Assembly (NCBI GenBank): GCA_029582155.1 | Contig: CM055912.1 | Location: 1,550,001-1,614,000 of the forward strand | From: Panopea generosa | Taxonomy: Eukaryota; Mollusca; Bivalvia; Adapedonta; Hiatellidae | Length of the DNA stretch: 64,000 bases | Direction of reading: 5' to 3' | Part shown: piece by piece, positions 46,191 through 59,309 of the stretch | How positions within the stretch are numbered: the stretch's first letter is position 1 | Layout of the letters: each line of letters starts with the position of its first letter | Notes under the pieces: model-generated | What the model was told of the DNA's origin: nothing | The model's database searches: none | What the model saw: the letters and a program-made list of their open reading frames with translations, nothing else | Position numbers and translations under genes: made by a program

Positions 46191-49100
46191 AAATAATTTA
46201 ATTGATTCATTATCAATCAACTGTTAATATGTTGTTTTTTGTACATGGAGAGTGAACATGAAATCTTTCTTCATGCTGGCATCATTTAACCTTTAATGTA
46301 ATTAAATCAACCTTATTATCATAATATCAACCTTATTAATTTTGTATGCCGCACAATAGTTTAGGAAACAATGTTCAGGTTTTATATAAATCACATTCAA
46401 TCCAATGACACTGCTGATATTTCTAGCTGTCAACATTAACTAAGCTGTGCATTTTTCAAAGTGAAAATAGGTAACTAGGTGTACAGTTGTGAAGTGAGGG
46501 GTTCACTGACAAAAGCTGTCTGTTTTTAATATAAACACAACTGTGGACAGAAGCCAACACACGTCATTTATGGGGGGAATGGATTTTCTTCAATGACAAC
46601 TATGTAACAAATGCATATATTTAATTTCTCATTTGATAGCAACAAAATGTAACAAGTTAAATTTTACGGGATTGCATTGAATTTACCGTTTTGATCGATA
46701 TTATGAAAATGTTTGGATTCTGGGACAAACTAGCATAAGTGAACCACACTGTGATGTAAGAACACTTACTTCATATTCGAAATTTCTTCTTTCTACTTGA
46801 AATTTATTGAGCGATAACAACAAGACTTTTCTTGTATTCTTATAGCAACTGATAAAGCCGTGCAGATCTGCAACTTCTGCTTTTCAAGACAATACATTCC
46901 GATCCTGTGATTATGAAGTACCAACACAAAATGTCAATTAACATCATTAAATCAATGTGCAGAATGAAAAGACATATTTTGATATATGCATTAGTCAGTT
47001 TCAATTAAATGGATTATGGTACTCAATATCTACCAATATCAAATTATTTCTATGTTATTTTTCATTGTTGCATGTAAGTATATTACCGAATTTGCGCTGT
47101 TAATCAGTTTGTTAATACACTTGCATTGGAATCATATAGCTTGGATATGTTTTTACCATAATGTACTCTACAGCTATTAATTGTTGAATATATTTCATAG
47201 AATATATGTAAATGTGAGTTTCAAAATGTATGTCTGTCAGTACGTATATCTGTGTAAATAACTATATAATTATTATTGATGTGATAAAACACATATAGAA
47301 CAGAAATATGTGTGTTCATACGTCCGCGTATCTGAACTTTAAGACATTGATGGAAATCTGTGAGAAATAGAGTAAATATTCATACAATGTAATGTTGTTT
47401 TTCCATATAGAATTTATAAGGAAAATATAGATTTGTTTTATATATGTACACGATGTACAAATATGACAATTGTTTCTTTTTTATTATATTTAGGATAAAG
47501 ATTTAGTGTGTGTGAAAAAGTTTAAAACAGTTCATCGTCATAGTACCATGTACTTGTAAGTGACATGTATTCTTTATTGTAATGTTTATCTTATTTATTG
47601 TACCACGAATTATTGCTCTTAACTATAATGATGATTTAAATATAATAAAATGTTAAATTGTGTAAAGCATTATAAGTAAAAGATGAACTCAGTTTGGAAT
47701 CAGGATGATTTATTAAATCATAAGAAAAAGCAAGCTATTGTTTAAATCATTGTAATGTTTATCTTAATGTATTTTAAATGTGTATTGTTTCACCATCGTA
47801 CATCATTAACACATAACGCACGATTTTCTATATACATTTATTTCTTATATTGTTACAACTGTCATTTTAAACTTTAATGAATTCTATTAAACACATGTGC
47901 AGTTTCTAAAATATAGTTCAAAATATGTTCCCATTTTTTTATCAGTTCCTATTTTAAACATTTCCCATTATCTCGATCATATCATGCAACGCAACTTGCA
48001 TTTCTATAACACCCAACCATCTAAAACCCATCTGAACACCTGGCCTTCTCTAAGTAAACTGCCTAAAATTCCTACATGACCGTATACCTTGCTTTCCAAA
48101 GTATATCTGCCCCCAGAAGTAAAACTCATCTCTGTTTAAAACTTGTTTCTTGAGAATTACTTCCGCTAATCTCATGATTTATCAGTATACTTCCTGTATA
48201 GATGTCGCTAAATGACCATAAACACAGTTTATTTTACTATCGTTATTCAAGTTACATTATTTTGTGACAGGGTAATATATCATAAGTGATATAAGTATCC
48301 CCGCTTTGCGCTGCATATTTTGTAATCTCATCTTAACCATGAAATAGCCCACATAATTATATATTGGGTTTAAATTTTACAATATCAAACTAACAATATA
48401 ATACAATAATTAATTGAAGTGACTGACAATAACACAGTATTGAATGTGTAATATATGTGATAAATTGTTATTCTGTATATATTATATGTAATGTTATATG
48501 TATTTTCAGTGATAAAAATGCGGCAAATAAAATTGTATAATGAAGAAAGTCTGTAAAAAGTTGTAAATCAAATAACCAGGACTCCATAGAGAGAGTAAAC
48601 CCCGGTTACATATCTATAAATCAAAACATATCTGTTCTTGGATTTGACTAACTGATATACATATTGATATATTTATATTTGCCACACACCCTAATGTAAC
48701 ATATGTATCGTAATTCTGTGAAACATAATGTGTGTTTTAAACAGGGTTGACGAGAGTTGTAAGAATACATAGTCTTAAAAAATGTGTCCACGTCAATAGA
48801 TATGCTCATATTATTTATTAACTTTTTTTAATTTGTGTCATTATACTATGTTTTTAAAAAATGTTTATCAATCGGATGAAGGTTTTACTTTATTCAATTG
48901 TAATTCATACAACATATATGTGCACCATCGCAATCACTTCAAAATCTACACCTTAGAACACACGTTGAACAATAGTCATTCGACTATTTAAAACAGGAAA
49001 ACATTTAACTTTATTATGAAGACCATCCGACAAGTAACACTCGTTCAAAATCCATTAGTTGATCGTTTTCCACACCTATTTAGTCTTTTGCGTACTAGAA

Positions 49101-49804
49101 TAAACTCCAAACAAACGAATTTAACTGTAAATTAGCACGTGAGTCTCTGGTAACGTATGTATCATTAATTAACATGTTTAGCAGCAAATTCTTAACATTT
49201 TCAGTTCATCGTTTAACAGTTGATAAAGTCGTTGGAAACAGAGACGTGATCTCGCATAGAAGTTGTGTACTATCACTCTAACGTCGATCTACGCATTGTG
49301 GCCATTTATACAGTCGTTTTGCACGGAACATAAAATTATTTTCAAATCACCTTCACTAATTTAATATCCTTGACCTATATGACCTATGTATCATATACCA
49401 TCGTACAAAGCTGCAACACGAGTATCAATAGTAGTATTTTTTAAATCCTTGATAATGTTTTCTACATATGTCGTTATAGGTTTAAGCCCACCATTGTTTT
49501 GTTCTCTTTATTTTATAGCAAATAATAAAAAAATGAAGGCTTGCCATTCATTTGACTGTTTGTCAACCTCTGCACTACCAAAATATAAAGAGGAAAGTAG
49601 GGACCATGTGTTATATAAGAGATGTTTTCTCTGCTCAATGTGTACACTGTTGACAAAGTGAAAGTATACTCCCAAAGTTATAATTATATCAATGCTCTAA
49701 TTTCCAAGTATCATTTTTTTTTCTCAAAATTTACAATTAAAACATGACAACGCTTTCAAAATGTTCACAATATAAAAATAATGCCATTCAATTAAAAAAT
49801 GAGA
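46191..49804. other. Long AT-rich non-genic stretch
   Basis: No gene, RNA or clear repeat is seen over 3.6 kb. The frame at 49386-49661 (91 codons) has no recognisable features. Confidence 0.4.
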
Positions 49805-50045
49805 TTAAAATATGGAAAATTCATTTTTAAAGAAGAAGAAACAAGGATAATTGAGAACTGCCATTACGCGACTATCCCACGGATGCATTTCCTTTTCCAA
49901 TGGTGGTACAATGCCTACAGATGTCTGCACCTTGAGACTAGACTGGGCCGTATCGGTGCCAGGTGTCTCAGATACTGACGGACGATTGGACTCAATAATT
50001 GTCACTACAAGCAAGAAGGACTGTACTTTCCAACTAACACAGTAG
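49805..50045 (-). other. Coding-like island, possible exon on the - strand
   Basis: Locally GC-richer. The - strand frame reads 'TIIESNRPSVSETPGTDTAQ', 'SSLKVQTSVGIVPPLEKEM' and 'HPWDSRVMAVL', starting right after a fair acceptor ('cttcttgcttgtag', exon edge at 50004). A weak donor 'gtaatg' lies after DSR. The + frame is also open. No family is recognised and no partner exons are seen. Confidence 0.25.
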
Positions 50046-52339
50046 TCCCCGCTAATTCAAAACCCTACAATAGCACGATGTTTCTTGAGACATAAGTTTG
50101 GTAGTATCGCTTGTCATGCATGTAGTTTCATTGTACCCTTCATCGGTTATTCATTGTCTCTTGTTTCAAACATTTCTCACATCTTGTTACATAGATGAAC
50201 TGTACACCTTTCATGTTTGATTTCTATGCCCATCCATAAAATTCAGATAAAATTATGAGAGTCATTTGCTGACTGTTCGACAACTAGTTTATTAAAAGTC
50301 ATAATGAACAATTTGCACAACATAACATATTATCGAACCGAGAACTATGGAATTGATACTGTAACAAAATCACAACCAGCTGTTGCGTAAATGAACGTCA
50401 GGTTATCCAGATTATATTATCCGGGTACTACTCTAGTTCATGTTTCGATCAATGATGGTTTGTTTCATAAATAAAGAATGATTAAAACGTGACTTCACAC
50501 TTCTTGTTGAAAATGTGATACATACATTACCGACGGAAACGTCGTAAGTGTCACGTTTTGCTAAAGGTATTACAGGGATTAGGGTGTCATTTACGTAGCA
50601 AAATTACATTGTTAATAGTTTAGAGTCCTTTGCTAACTTTTGAAATAAAAAACATTTGAAGTTATTGCATATAACATCCAATATAATCAAACTAAAAACC
50701 ATGAACTAAGTCATGTGGAAAAATCACGGGTAGGTTTGTCATTAATGAACGTTATGACATCCAGATTATATTTTATCTGAGAATTACTCAAGTTCATGTT
50801 TTGATTAATTACGGTATATTCTATATATACATATATCATTAAAGGGATTATATTGGCATATTACCGTCAATTCCCTGTCCTAGATACACACGCCCAGCAT
50901 GAAAATATACTTATAACTTAGAGATGTACGCGTCTAAAGTGTCTAATTGCATAACCTCTTTATTACAGACATTGGGTTTCTGAAGCCACGTTTTCGTTTT
51001 TGTTTACATTCGCTATTTTCAACGGACCGCTTTCGGGTTCCCGATCAATCATCGGATAACATCGTGAAGACTCGTTCCCGATCTAGTTTTCGAGGATTTG
51101 TTCGGGAAGTTTACGGAGTTCAATGTAAACATTGCGCAATACTTTTTCGAACGACGTATTAAAGTTTTGGCCAGTATTCAATTACTGTTAAGTTATACGT
51201 CAATACAAAAGCATTATTTTGTGCACACTGCGTACAGGAAAAGTCTTGATTAACAGCGTGTTTGTGTTACTTGTCAATATAATCCCTTTAAAATTGATAA
51301 AACACTTCTTGCTGTTCTGAAGTCGGTTTACAAAAAGTGATACATAAGTGACCGACGGTAACGTACGTATCAGTTGTTTTGCTCAGTATAAACAGCATAC
51401 ATGTACACTATCGAGACCATGTGCATACATAAGTGTACTGTTTAAATCATTAACAATGATAGATACACACCATATATATATTTTTAATACAGGTAATTTA
51501 AATAACGTACCTGATTATAACCACCGAGTGCACAACTCGTGCAATAACTTCCAAACATGAACCCTGTCATTTAAACTAAATCTTTTCGTTAAATGGCGGT
51601 AAATGAATCTTCACATTGACAAGGGCTAGCATTTCCGGTGGTTATCTAGCAGTTTCTTATTAGTTTCGAGTTATATTGTAACGTATGTATCGATAACGTA
51701 TGTATAATTTTGATGATTTTTTTTTAGCCAAGATTAATGACCCGTTTATTGTTTATACACACACATACATAACATAAACATAACATGACAATATAGAATT
51801 TTGATATATTGAATTAACATGTATATCCCAACATCATTTAATAATCATCATATGCATCATGCATTATTCATTGAGTCATCAAGTTTTATAAAAATTTATT
51901 CATTTCATTGTTTAATTACACTCATTTATACGTTCGTTTGCTCGTTCATTCAATGATAGAAACTTATGTTACGTTATAATACTAATTAATAAATAATGAT
52001 TATCATAATAGTAAGAGGTTATCTGTATGAATTCAGTATTTTTATTATTCTTTTCTTTATAATTTGTCAATGTTCAGTATCTTACCGAAACGAAAAGCAA
52101 GACATAAGATAAGGACAGTATTAAATGAAAATTAATTTTTGAACCAATGAAAACTTCCATGACATTGTATAGTATTCACAGATTTGTTTTCAGTCGTATC
52201 TTGCTTAAAAAGATATAGGAGATTCGATATTTAGATTTCCGCTTTTTCTTTGGTTATAAAGAAAGGATGTAATTAATAACTGTTTTATCTTTTTTGTTCA
52301 GACCATGTATGTTATTGGATCTTTTAAAGAAGATACAAT
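50046..52339. other. Non-genic stretch with a diverged tandem duplication
   Basis: 50375-50480 and 50730-50835 share 'aatgaacgt', 'atccagattatat', 'agttcatgtttyga' in order, about 355 bp apart. 'accgacggaaacgt' (50529) and 'accgacggtaacgt' (51351) also recur, and 'taacgtatgtat' words occur at 51680 and 51693. No gene is seen. The frame at 50947-51162 is unsupported. Confidence 0.4.
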
Positions 52340-54470
52340 ATTAGAATACAGATTCCCTATCTTTTGTATTTTTGTAATAAATTTATGCTTATTTCCGAAT
52401 TTCCACAGTTGTTATTTTGTCTCATATATTACCCCATTTACTTATTTAGTTCCCCAGGACACCAAGGCAAGCCAAAAGTGACGTCGGAGAGAGTTAAGAT
52501 TTCAAAATCAATATTAGAAATAGCAGTTATGTTAGAAATTATATATTCAATAGCATCCCACAATGGTTTTACGGTTTCACATTCAAAGAAGAGATGTGCT
52601 AGAGTTTCTCATTTTTTATTACAAAGATTGCACATACCTTGTGACAGATGCATTATGTTGAACCTGCGTTCTATGAAAATAGCATGATGCAAATATTTCC
52701 AATGAAATTGTTTGACTTTTCTCGATGCGAGCGCAAAGTTAATATTTAGCCAAATATTTTCCCATTTAATATTGTATAAAAGTAGCTTTCGTTCCCATTT
52801 TACCTCAGTGTTTAGTTTTTCATGTTTGTTTTTCAAATTTGCTATAATATGACGAATTTTTAATTTATTTGGCATAATCATTTGATTATTAAAATTAATC
52901 GGGACTGTTCCTGTTAAGTTGCATTTAACTTGTCTGTTATGTATATCAAATTCAGTGCCGGTAATCATTGCTTTAATGTATTTTTGTGGTATTGATTTTT
53001 TAAGTATCGATCACACTGATATCCATTGTTTATACTTCAATTTCTTTAGAAGATCATTCACTGAAATATATGCATGTTTTTTTATCGCTCCATATACTCG
53101 AAATGCAATTGTGTCACTCTTTAGAAATTACTTAAAGATAACGGCATATTTTTCACATCATCAATAGTTTGTGGTGCAAAGTGTTTACGGAATTTTGCCC
53201 AAGCTGTAATTATGTCACTGTAAAACGGTATAATCTGTTTGGGAGTTCTAAGGCCAATATTTGAAGAAATCTTACAATGGAAGTAATTTTGGGCAAAATG
53301 ACCATCAGCTGATTTTAAATAGTACTTTCCGATAGCGTTCCAGTGTTCAAGCTCAGAATTAATTATTGTGTAAGTTGTTTTGATTGATGCATAAACAAAC
53401 CATTTCCAAGTCTAACATATCCAACCCTCCGTTTACATACTTTTGGTAGATATACTAGTGTTTTTTTTTGTAGCTCCATCAAAAATTAAGCATTATATTT
53501 TGTAATTCTTTAATGAACAACTCTGGAATACCTCGCATTGCTAATTCAAAATTTATATGTGATAAAACAAAAGTTTTAAGTATTAATACTTTGCCCTGGT
53601 ATGTAAGGTCTCGTGCCTTCCATACTTGCAGACAGTTCTTTATTCTATATTTTCCCAGCCAAATTGTATTATTGTCTATATGATATCCATGGCACATTCC
53701 TAATGTTTTTATGAATGTTTTAGTCCAGTTAATGTTTTTATACGTTGGCGTTTTATTTTTTTAGTCTTCCAATAAAAAGACCAGTGGTCTGTCTTTATTC
53801 ATTTGAGCACCTGATGCCATTTTATATATGTTTAAATGGTCAAAGATGTAAGGTAGTGAATTTTCTTTTTTGTGCAAAGAGTTGTTTTGTTTTAAAAGTT
53901 GGATTTTGTTTTTTAGAGCCTGGACTTTCTATATCTTTGCGCTTGTTGTTTACAGTAGTCAATTGAAATATGCTTTATTTTGTGTTTTGTCATATCTCAC
54001 CATTCTCGTTTTGTGTTAAATTTGTGTTTTTCATTTTTCCAAAATGTCCGAATGTTCTAATAATTTCTTGGTATTCAAGTTGTGAAAGAATACAGGTATT
54101 GATTTTCCATAGTCCCTGTCCGCGTTCTGTGATTTCGGTATTAAGCCTCATTGATACCGGGTCGTGATCTGAATATAAAAAATGGCGTATTTTCACAAAA
54201 AAAATCAATTCGCGATTTCGATATGCCGTGATAAAAAATAGTGTACTCAACTGCGATATTGATTTCAGCTATCATGCCTGAGAGTTTCGTTAAGCCCTCG
54301 TCACTCTTATAATTACCGGCACGTGTTTTCCTGTCCAGTTTACTGTTAATGGCACAATTGAAGTCACCTCCAATTTTGATGATATTTGACATTTTATAAA
54401 TACTATGTTGTGTCTTATGACAACAAAGTGTATAGAACACATATTGCTATTTCTTACCAATTGATAGGAG
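52340..54470 (-). pseudogene. LINE (L1/Tx1-like) ORF2, truncated and internally deleted
   Basis: Read on the - strand from 54470. The APE-type endonuclease part has 'IKIGGDFNCAIN', 'ISKSRIDFF', then in another frame 'YSDHDPVSMRL' and 'GLWKINTCIL'. Next comes a linker start, then a jump to 'ASGAQMNKD', the segment that follows the YxDD box in reverse transcriptases. After that come 'WKARDLTYQGKVLILK' (about 53580), 'FHWKYLHHAIFIERRF', and the C-terminal 'CNLC...ETLAHLFFEC' with a stop between. The fingers/palm with the YxDD motif is missing, so over 1 kb has been deleted. There are several frameshifts. It cannot encode an active element. Confidence 0.8.
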
Positions 54471-54904
54471 ACGCACGTTTTCGTTTTTGTACCATTCATA
54501 CGTGCTTAAAATGCATGTAACGTATGTATTATTTATTTTCAAACCTCCCAACAGCGAATATAAATTATCATGTCTTCACGGAGAAACACGAAAGGATACT
54601 TCTATTCTTATGTTTTATATCAAACATGACATAAAGATGTATTTAAAGTTTTTAAAATATATATTTATAAACAATAGTTGCACCACACTTAGTATCATTT
54701 TAAGTAGTAACGATGACGTATCATGGATTTGGAGACATATGAAATTTTATCAATCTACAAGCTATAAGAATGAACAATTTACATGGTGGTGTTTGACTGA
54801 TTGCAATAGTGAGTAACAATCTACCAAAATAACTGCATTTTTTCATGTAAGTGAATTTAGAAAACCCCTTTTGGATGTTTTATTATGAAATAATACAAAA
54901 AAAA
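54471..54904. other. Non-genic AT-rich stretch
   Basis: Nothing supported. The 109-codon + frame at 54487-54816 has no recognisable features. Confidence 0.4.
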
Positions 54905-55172
54905 ATTAAAAGGGAAGTCAGACTGTAAGGAGCCCCTGTCTGCGCCCCATTGATGAATTTGGGTGATTAGGCTGAGGTTCCTAGCATTCAGGGGCGAGGT
55001 CTAAAACTGAGAACTTCAGTCAGGTGTGCTGTTAGTGGGCGGAGAGTAACTTCTAACCTATGTAGAATAACTAAGCTTAAATGTGATGTCGGTGTAGATC
55101 CATATAGGCCGACAATCATGCATGCATGTTTTTTTTTCTGAATAAAATATTCTATTCCATTCCATTCTACAA
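54905..55172 (+). repeat. Possible retroelement 3' end
   Basis: A moderately GC-rich block ending 'gaataaaatattctattcca' and 'ttccattct', a signal-plus-short-repeat tail. No coding remnant is recognised. Confidence 0.35.
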
Positions 55173-55187
55173 GTTTTGAACAGCGTA

Positions 55188-55210
55188 TTGCGCATGCGCT
55201 TGACGTCATG
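55188..55210 (+). promoter_or_regulatory. NRF1-type and CRE sites side by side
   Basis: 'tgcgcatgcgc' (NRF1-type palindrome) is followed after one base by 'tgacgtca', the full CRE palindrome. Both are factor sites enriched just upstream of animal transcription starts (established knowledge). A short exon-like segment with a consensus donor lies 140 bp downstream. Confidence 0.45.
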
Positions 55211-55229
55211 ATGTCCTTCATAAAATTTC

Positions 55230-55352
55230 CCATGTTGCTACAAATTTCGTCTGTTACGTGCGTGTTTTGCTTTTCACAAAAATAAAGCAACGGCATGTTT
55301 TTACGATGACAGTATCGTCTGACATTCGAGTAACGGTCTATGGCTGTTGTAG
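55230..55352 (+). other. Possible first exon
   Basis: The segment ends at a strong donor ('ctgttgtag' then 'gtaagttc', intron from 55353). An ATG at 55340 would give only MAVV before the splice. The upstream NRF1/CRE pair makes a transcription start plausible. No downstream coding exon is recognised in the window, so this could be a non-coding or false first exon. Confidence 0.3.
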
Positions 55353-55483
55353 GTAAGTTCTATACAACTGTCTATGTAAAATATCACGTACATCGGATCC
55401 AACATTGCCTTATATTTGGGCAAGGCAGGACGAATTACAGTGGTTTCGCCAACCGACCGGTTCGTCCGCGGCATTTTTCGTTT

Positions 55484-55692
55484 AGTTTAAACTTATTTAT
55501 TTTACTTCGATTGTGAAACAAGTTCTTACAACTTAGACAAATCACGCTCAAAGTCTTCCTGGGTAGAACCAGTACAAAGCATATGCGGAAAAAATGTCTT
55601 GCTCAAGGACACCACACATAGCCGTGGCGGAGGATCGAACACACGACCCTCCGATCATGGGTTCGGTGCTCTACCACTGGACCACGCGCTCC
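55484..55692 (-). repeat. SINE S2, single-headed, with target-site duplication
   Basis: The - strand reads 'ggagcgcgtggtccagtggt' (A box), 'gtgttcgatcc' (B box), 'gtgtccttgagcaagaca', 'ctggttctacccaggaagac' and 'aaaataaataagtttaaac'. It is flanked by 'atttttcgttt' at 55473-55483 and again at 55693-55703. This 11-bp duplication is direct evidence of retrotransposition and sets both ends. Confidence 0.9.
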
Positions 55693-55703
55693 ATTTTTCG
55701 TTT

Positions 55704-56608
55704 GATGAAGATGATGATTGATTATAATGATTTCATAGATGATGGAGCTTGTTTTTGTATAAAATTGTGTGAATTGTTTTGATAAAAACACTTGAATGAA
55801 ATTCTAGACTAGACCTACTTTTTGCTTATCAAATGGATAAATATATACTGGTCATACCTAATACCGCGAGTCTAATTTTTTTCAACTATGTAAAGAAAGG
55901 CGTCAATAATAAAAAGTAATAAGGTTACTCAAGTATCCTGAGTAATAAACAGTTGCTGATACGAAATGCAAACAAATGCCGATGTTAACGGAAGTTGGAG
56001 CTTTGCGCATGTCTTCCAAGATTGTTTTTATATGGGCATTCGGGATAATAAGTATATCGCGGTATTAGGTATACTGTATATACATCTTGGATAAATAAGC
56101 ATTCCTATATAGAACAGGTTCTGGTCCATTATTGTGTGTAAGAACAGCAGATGCACATCGTCCACTTTAGTAACGAGGCGTTGGAGACCGCTTGAACTGA
56201 AAAGAGTTGATCAGATGCTTGTCATGTTTTATAGCATTATGATGATGTTGCCGGTTTGCGATCACTTAGGAAATGCCCATTAATGTTTCAATGCAAAAAA
56301 GGATGTTGGCATTAAACGCTTAAACAACTAGATTCTATAAATCAATATTTTCTACCATAACACATGTCCATTCACGTTAAGGTAATTCCAAACTACGATT
56401 TGCCATATTTGATACTAAAGTTCATAATTTTTCAATTAACTCATACAGGCTATGTAAACATAAATGTCCACGCAAGTGGTCCATTATTGATTACTTGCAA
56501 CACATATTTTTTTGAATAGAGAAATAGCACAGAAAAAGACAGTGGAGCACAAAAAATGATGACGTGTTGGTTTTTAAACTATATTATCTATTTTATATAC
56601 CCACCATG
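55704..56608. other. Non-genic stretch
   Basis: No gene or repeat is recognised. Confidence 0.4.
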
Positions 56609-57886
56609 AGGCCTAAAAAAATAAATGTTGTGTTTACGGTTTCCCGACCGACCCATAGTAAAAGGTCCTGACCATATTTTTTTTTTTCAAAAAAAAAAAA
56701 ATTAAAAAATTTCGCTGACTGTCGTGTTAGGGATGGTTCAGGTGCTCCAAGTATCGGACGAAAACCAATATATAAAACTGTATACCAAAGACGAAACTTT
56801 TATAAAAGTGCGACTTGAAATTCGAAGCACAACTGTGCCTGAAGACCAAAAATAAACTATCTGAAAAACTGTGAAAAAGAAATGACACAAATTCGTTTCT
56901 GAAATGGTTACAGTATTTATTATTTCTACATTTCAACGCAATTATAATTATTAAATCATTTGCAAACTAGACATTGAATGTTCCTTGGCAAAAAGTTATA
57001 ACACGAGGAAATTCTTGTTGAATCTCCAAGGAATCTATTCATCGCGAATCGTTCGCCATTTTTTGTATAAGGTATCGAGGCGCGCATGCGCAACTTTATA
57101 ATCTCGGTTTAAACATCGGACTATTTTCCGGTATTTGCCTTGTTTTTTTTATTGGACGGGAAAATCGCGGGATCAAAGCGGATATTTATCTACATAAGCA
57201 TTTGTTAAAGACTTATTAGGAAGTTAGAATGCTAGGTGTAAAAAAAAAAAAGGTTTCCCTCATTGCTTTCCAAAAAGGTTCACATATATGAACATACCGC
57301 CGGCAAAAAGGTTATTCAGCCAATCAACTATTCATTCACCGTGGAACGGGTCTTTTTTCTGTTCCACCCTGCACCTGAGGAAGGCCAAAAAGGAAGCGTT
57401 TTTACAGGTGAAATGAACACAAACTCTGGCACAAACTATGAAATTCATGATTATGTCCAAGTGTCAAAATTGGTTGGTAGTTTTGAAATATTTTCACAAA
57501 TATATTAAATATATAAAATGAAATTCCTTTTATATATTTAATAATACTTTTTTTTTAACAGATTCTGTTGAATACCAATCTAGCCTATTGCAATATGGTG
57601 CACATGGTGCAGAACAAATGAGAATATATTGAAAGTGGAAAGGAAAACATTCAAACTACAAAAGCAGACAAACTACAAAAGTATACAATAATTATGTTGT
57701 CACCAAATGCTTTTGAAAAAGGTGTAATTACTTCGCATTCAAAATTGAGTAACTGCGAGAGAAAATGAAGAAGACCCTTTGATTTTGCATCTAAAAAAAT
57801 CAGCCAAAAAAAAAAATAGTCCTACCTACCGACCCAATTTTTTTTCAGCATGAAACCTTAAACACAACATTTATTTTTTTAGGCCT
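56609..57886. mobile_element. Candidate DNA element with 36-bp inverted termini
   Basis: 'aggcctaaaaaaataaatgt' followed by 'tgtgttta-ggttt' starts at 56609. The same sequence in reverse complement ends at 57886, giving about 33 of 36 matches. Just inside each arm lies a 'gaccgaccc'/'taccgaccc' word near long A/T runs. The interior contains the 57066-57120 short repeat and an 81-codon + frame (57263-57508) with no recognised family. No convincing target duplication is seen, so it could also be two inverted copies of one short repeat. Confidence 0.5.
57066..57120. repeat. Short dispersed repeat with 'gcgcatgcgc' core, copy 2
   Basis: Direct-orientation match to 32564-32622, about 80% by eye, with the NRF1-type core intact. 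Confidence 0.7.
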
Positions 57887-59176
57887 TAGGTATGGACGGC
57901 CATTTTGGCATTTTTTGCATGGAACACCGTGTGATCACAATTATTAAATTAAATGTAGATGTTTAAGTCATTATTTATAAACAATCAATTGCATTTGAAT
58001 TTGTATAGCATACATAGAAATATACAGATTACATACCAATCATCTGATCTTTTGATTATGATCAATGATTTATATATTTCAATGCATCAAGTTTTACGTT
58101 GTCAATGTTTACATTTTATCATTTTACAACAGGCGATTCACTGTCAACTTTTGACAGTATTAATATGCCATCCCGATTAATTCCCAAAAGATAGGTATTT
58201 ATTTTTATTTACCAACAGATTTGTATCGTATTTCATTTAATATATATATAACTATTTTCCTGCAGATTTATTTAAGTTAAAAATATAATTATATAAGTTT
58301 TGTTTTTCAATACATGTACATTATTTAGCCCATGAATAATTTGTGTAATAAGGCTATGTAGTGATAATGGTACTCGAAGAATATGGACTTAGACCAGGAA
58401 CCAGGGGGGTCAAAATGGTTCTGAGATAGTTCCATAGAAAATTGACAGTGGTTGTTCAAGATGGTGTGAGTGTGAAAATGCACTTGACAGGTACTATTGC
58501 AATGTGAACTTGTGAAGGGAATATATTTTCCCAGAGAATGGTGCAGAATTGATTGGACTGGTAGCTATCACACACAGATTGGACTATTTTTTAGGCAGTA
58601 AGAATTTTGAATAATTTGGCTGATTTGACTTCTGTATGTGAAACACCCCTACTTTCACTTTGAGCAAAATTGTGAAATTGGAAGCAGTCAATGCCCATGT
58701 TTTTAACTGTTTTTTGTGTTCTGCTTGAATTGAATATAAATTCAGGAAATTCTCAATGAGTTTGGAGTACAACTGTAAGTGTGACAGTCTATTGTGGGCC
58801 AGCTTCATATGATGACAAATATATTATGCTGGGTACCAAACAAAATTATCTCCCTTGTTTTATATTTTGTTTCCGGTCTAAGAAAATCGAGAGGATTTCA
58901 TGGAACATAACGTTTATTACGCACTAAAAGTGTAAAAACAGGTATGTTGAGTTATAAAAACGGAAATATATCAACATATTCCACATGATTTATGTTTTTA
59001 TGGTATGTTTATGGCCGTGTTTCATTCAGATCCATGCTGGATAACTCGTACAGATATAAAATTAACTTTGACAAAAAGCAGATGAATTTTCACTCTTCAT
59101 TAATTTAAACATTTCCTGCACTGTTTTCCACTCTGTCAGTAAATATATACATAACTCACCCAATAATTCAAAAGCC
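57887..59176. other. Non-genic stretch with dispersed repeats
   Basis: 58388-58419 is a 32-base word ('cttagaccaggaaccagggg' then 'ggtcaaaatggt') that recurs at 63394. 58575-58795 is the uninterrupted copy (- orientation) of the repeat at 42120. No gene is seen. Confidence 0.5.
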
Positions 59177-59282
59177 TTCTATATTAGGTATCAAAAGGCG
59201 TCTATGTTAGAGGTGTCCAAAGGCGTCTATATTAGAGGTGTCCAAAGGCGTCTATATTAGAGGTGTCCAAAGGCGTCTATAT
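59177..59282. repeat. 25-bp minisatellite, about 4 copies
   Basis: 'aaaggcgtctatattagagg' recurs at 59194, 59219, 59244 and 59269, exactly 25 bp apart. It ends about 40 bp before the YqaJ-type pseudogene remnant. Confidence 0.9.
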
Positions 59283-59309
59283 GAAGTAAAGGGTTGTTCT
59301 GTTATTCAA

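Noticed and set aside
53745..54167. Two + strand frames (73 and 65 codons)
   Set aside because: They are antisense shadows of the - strand LINE remnant.
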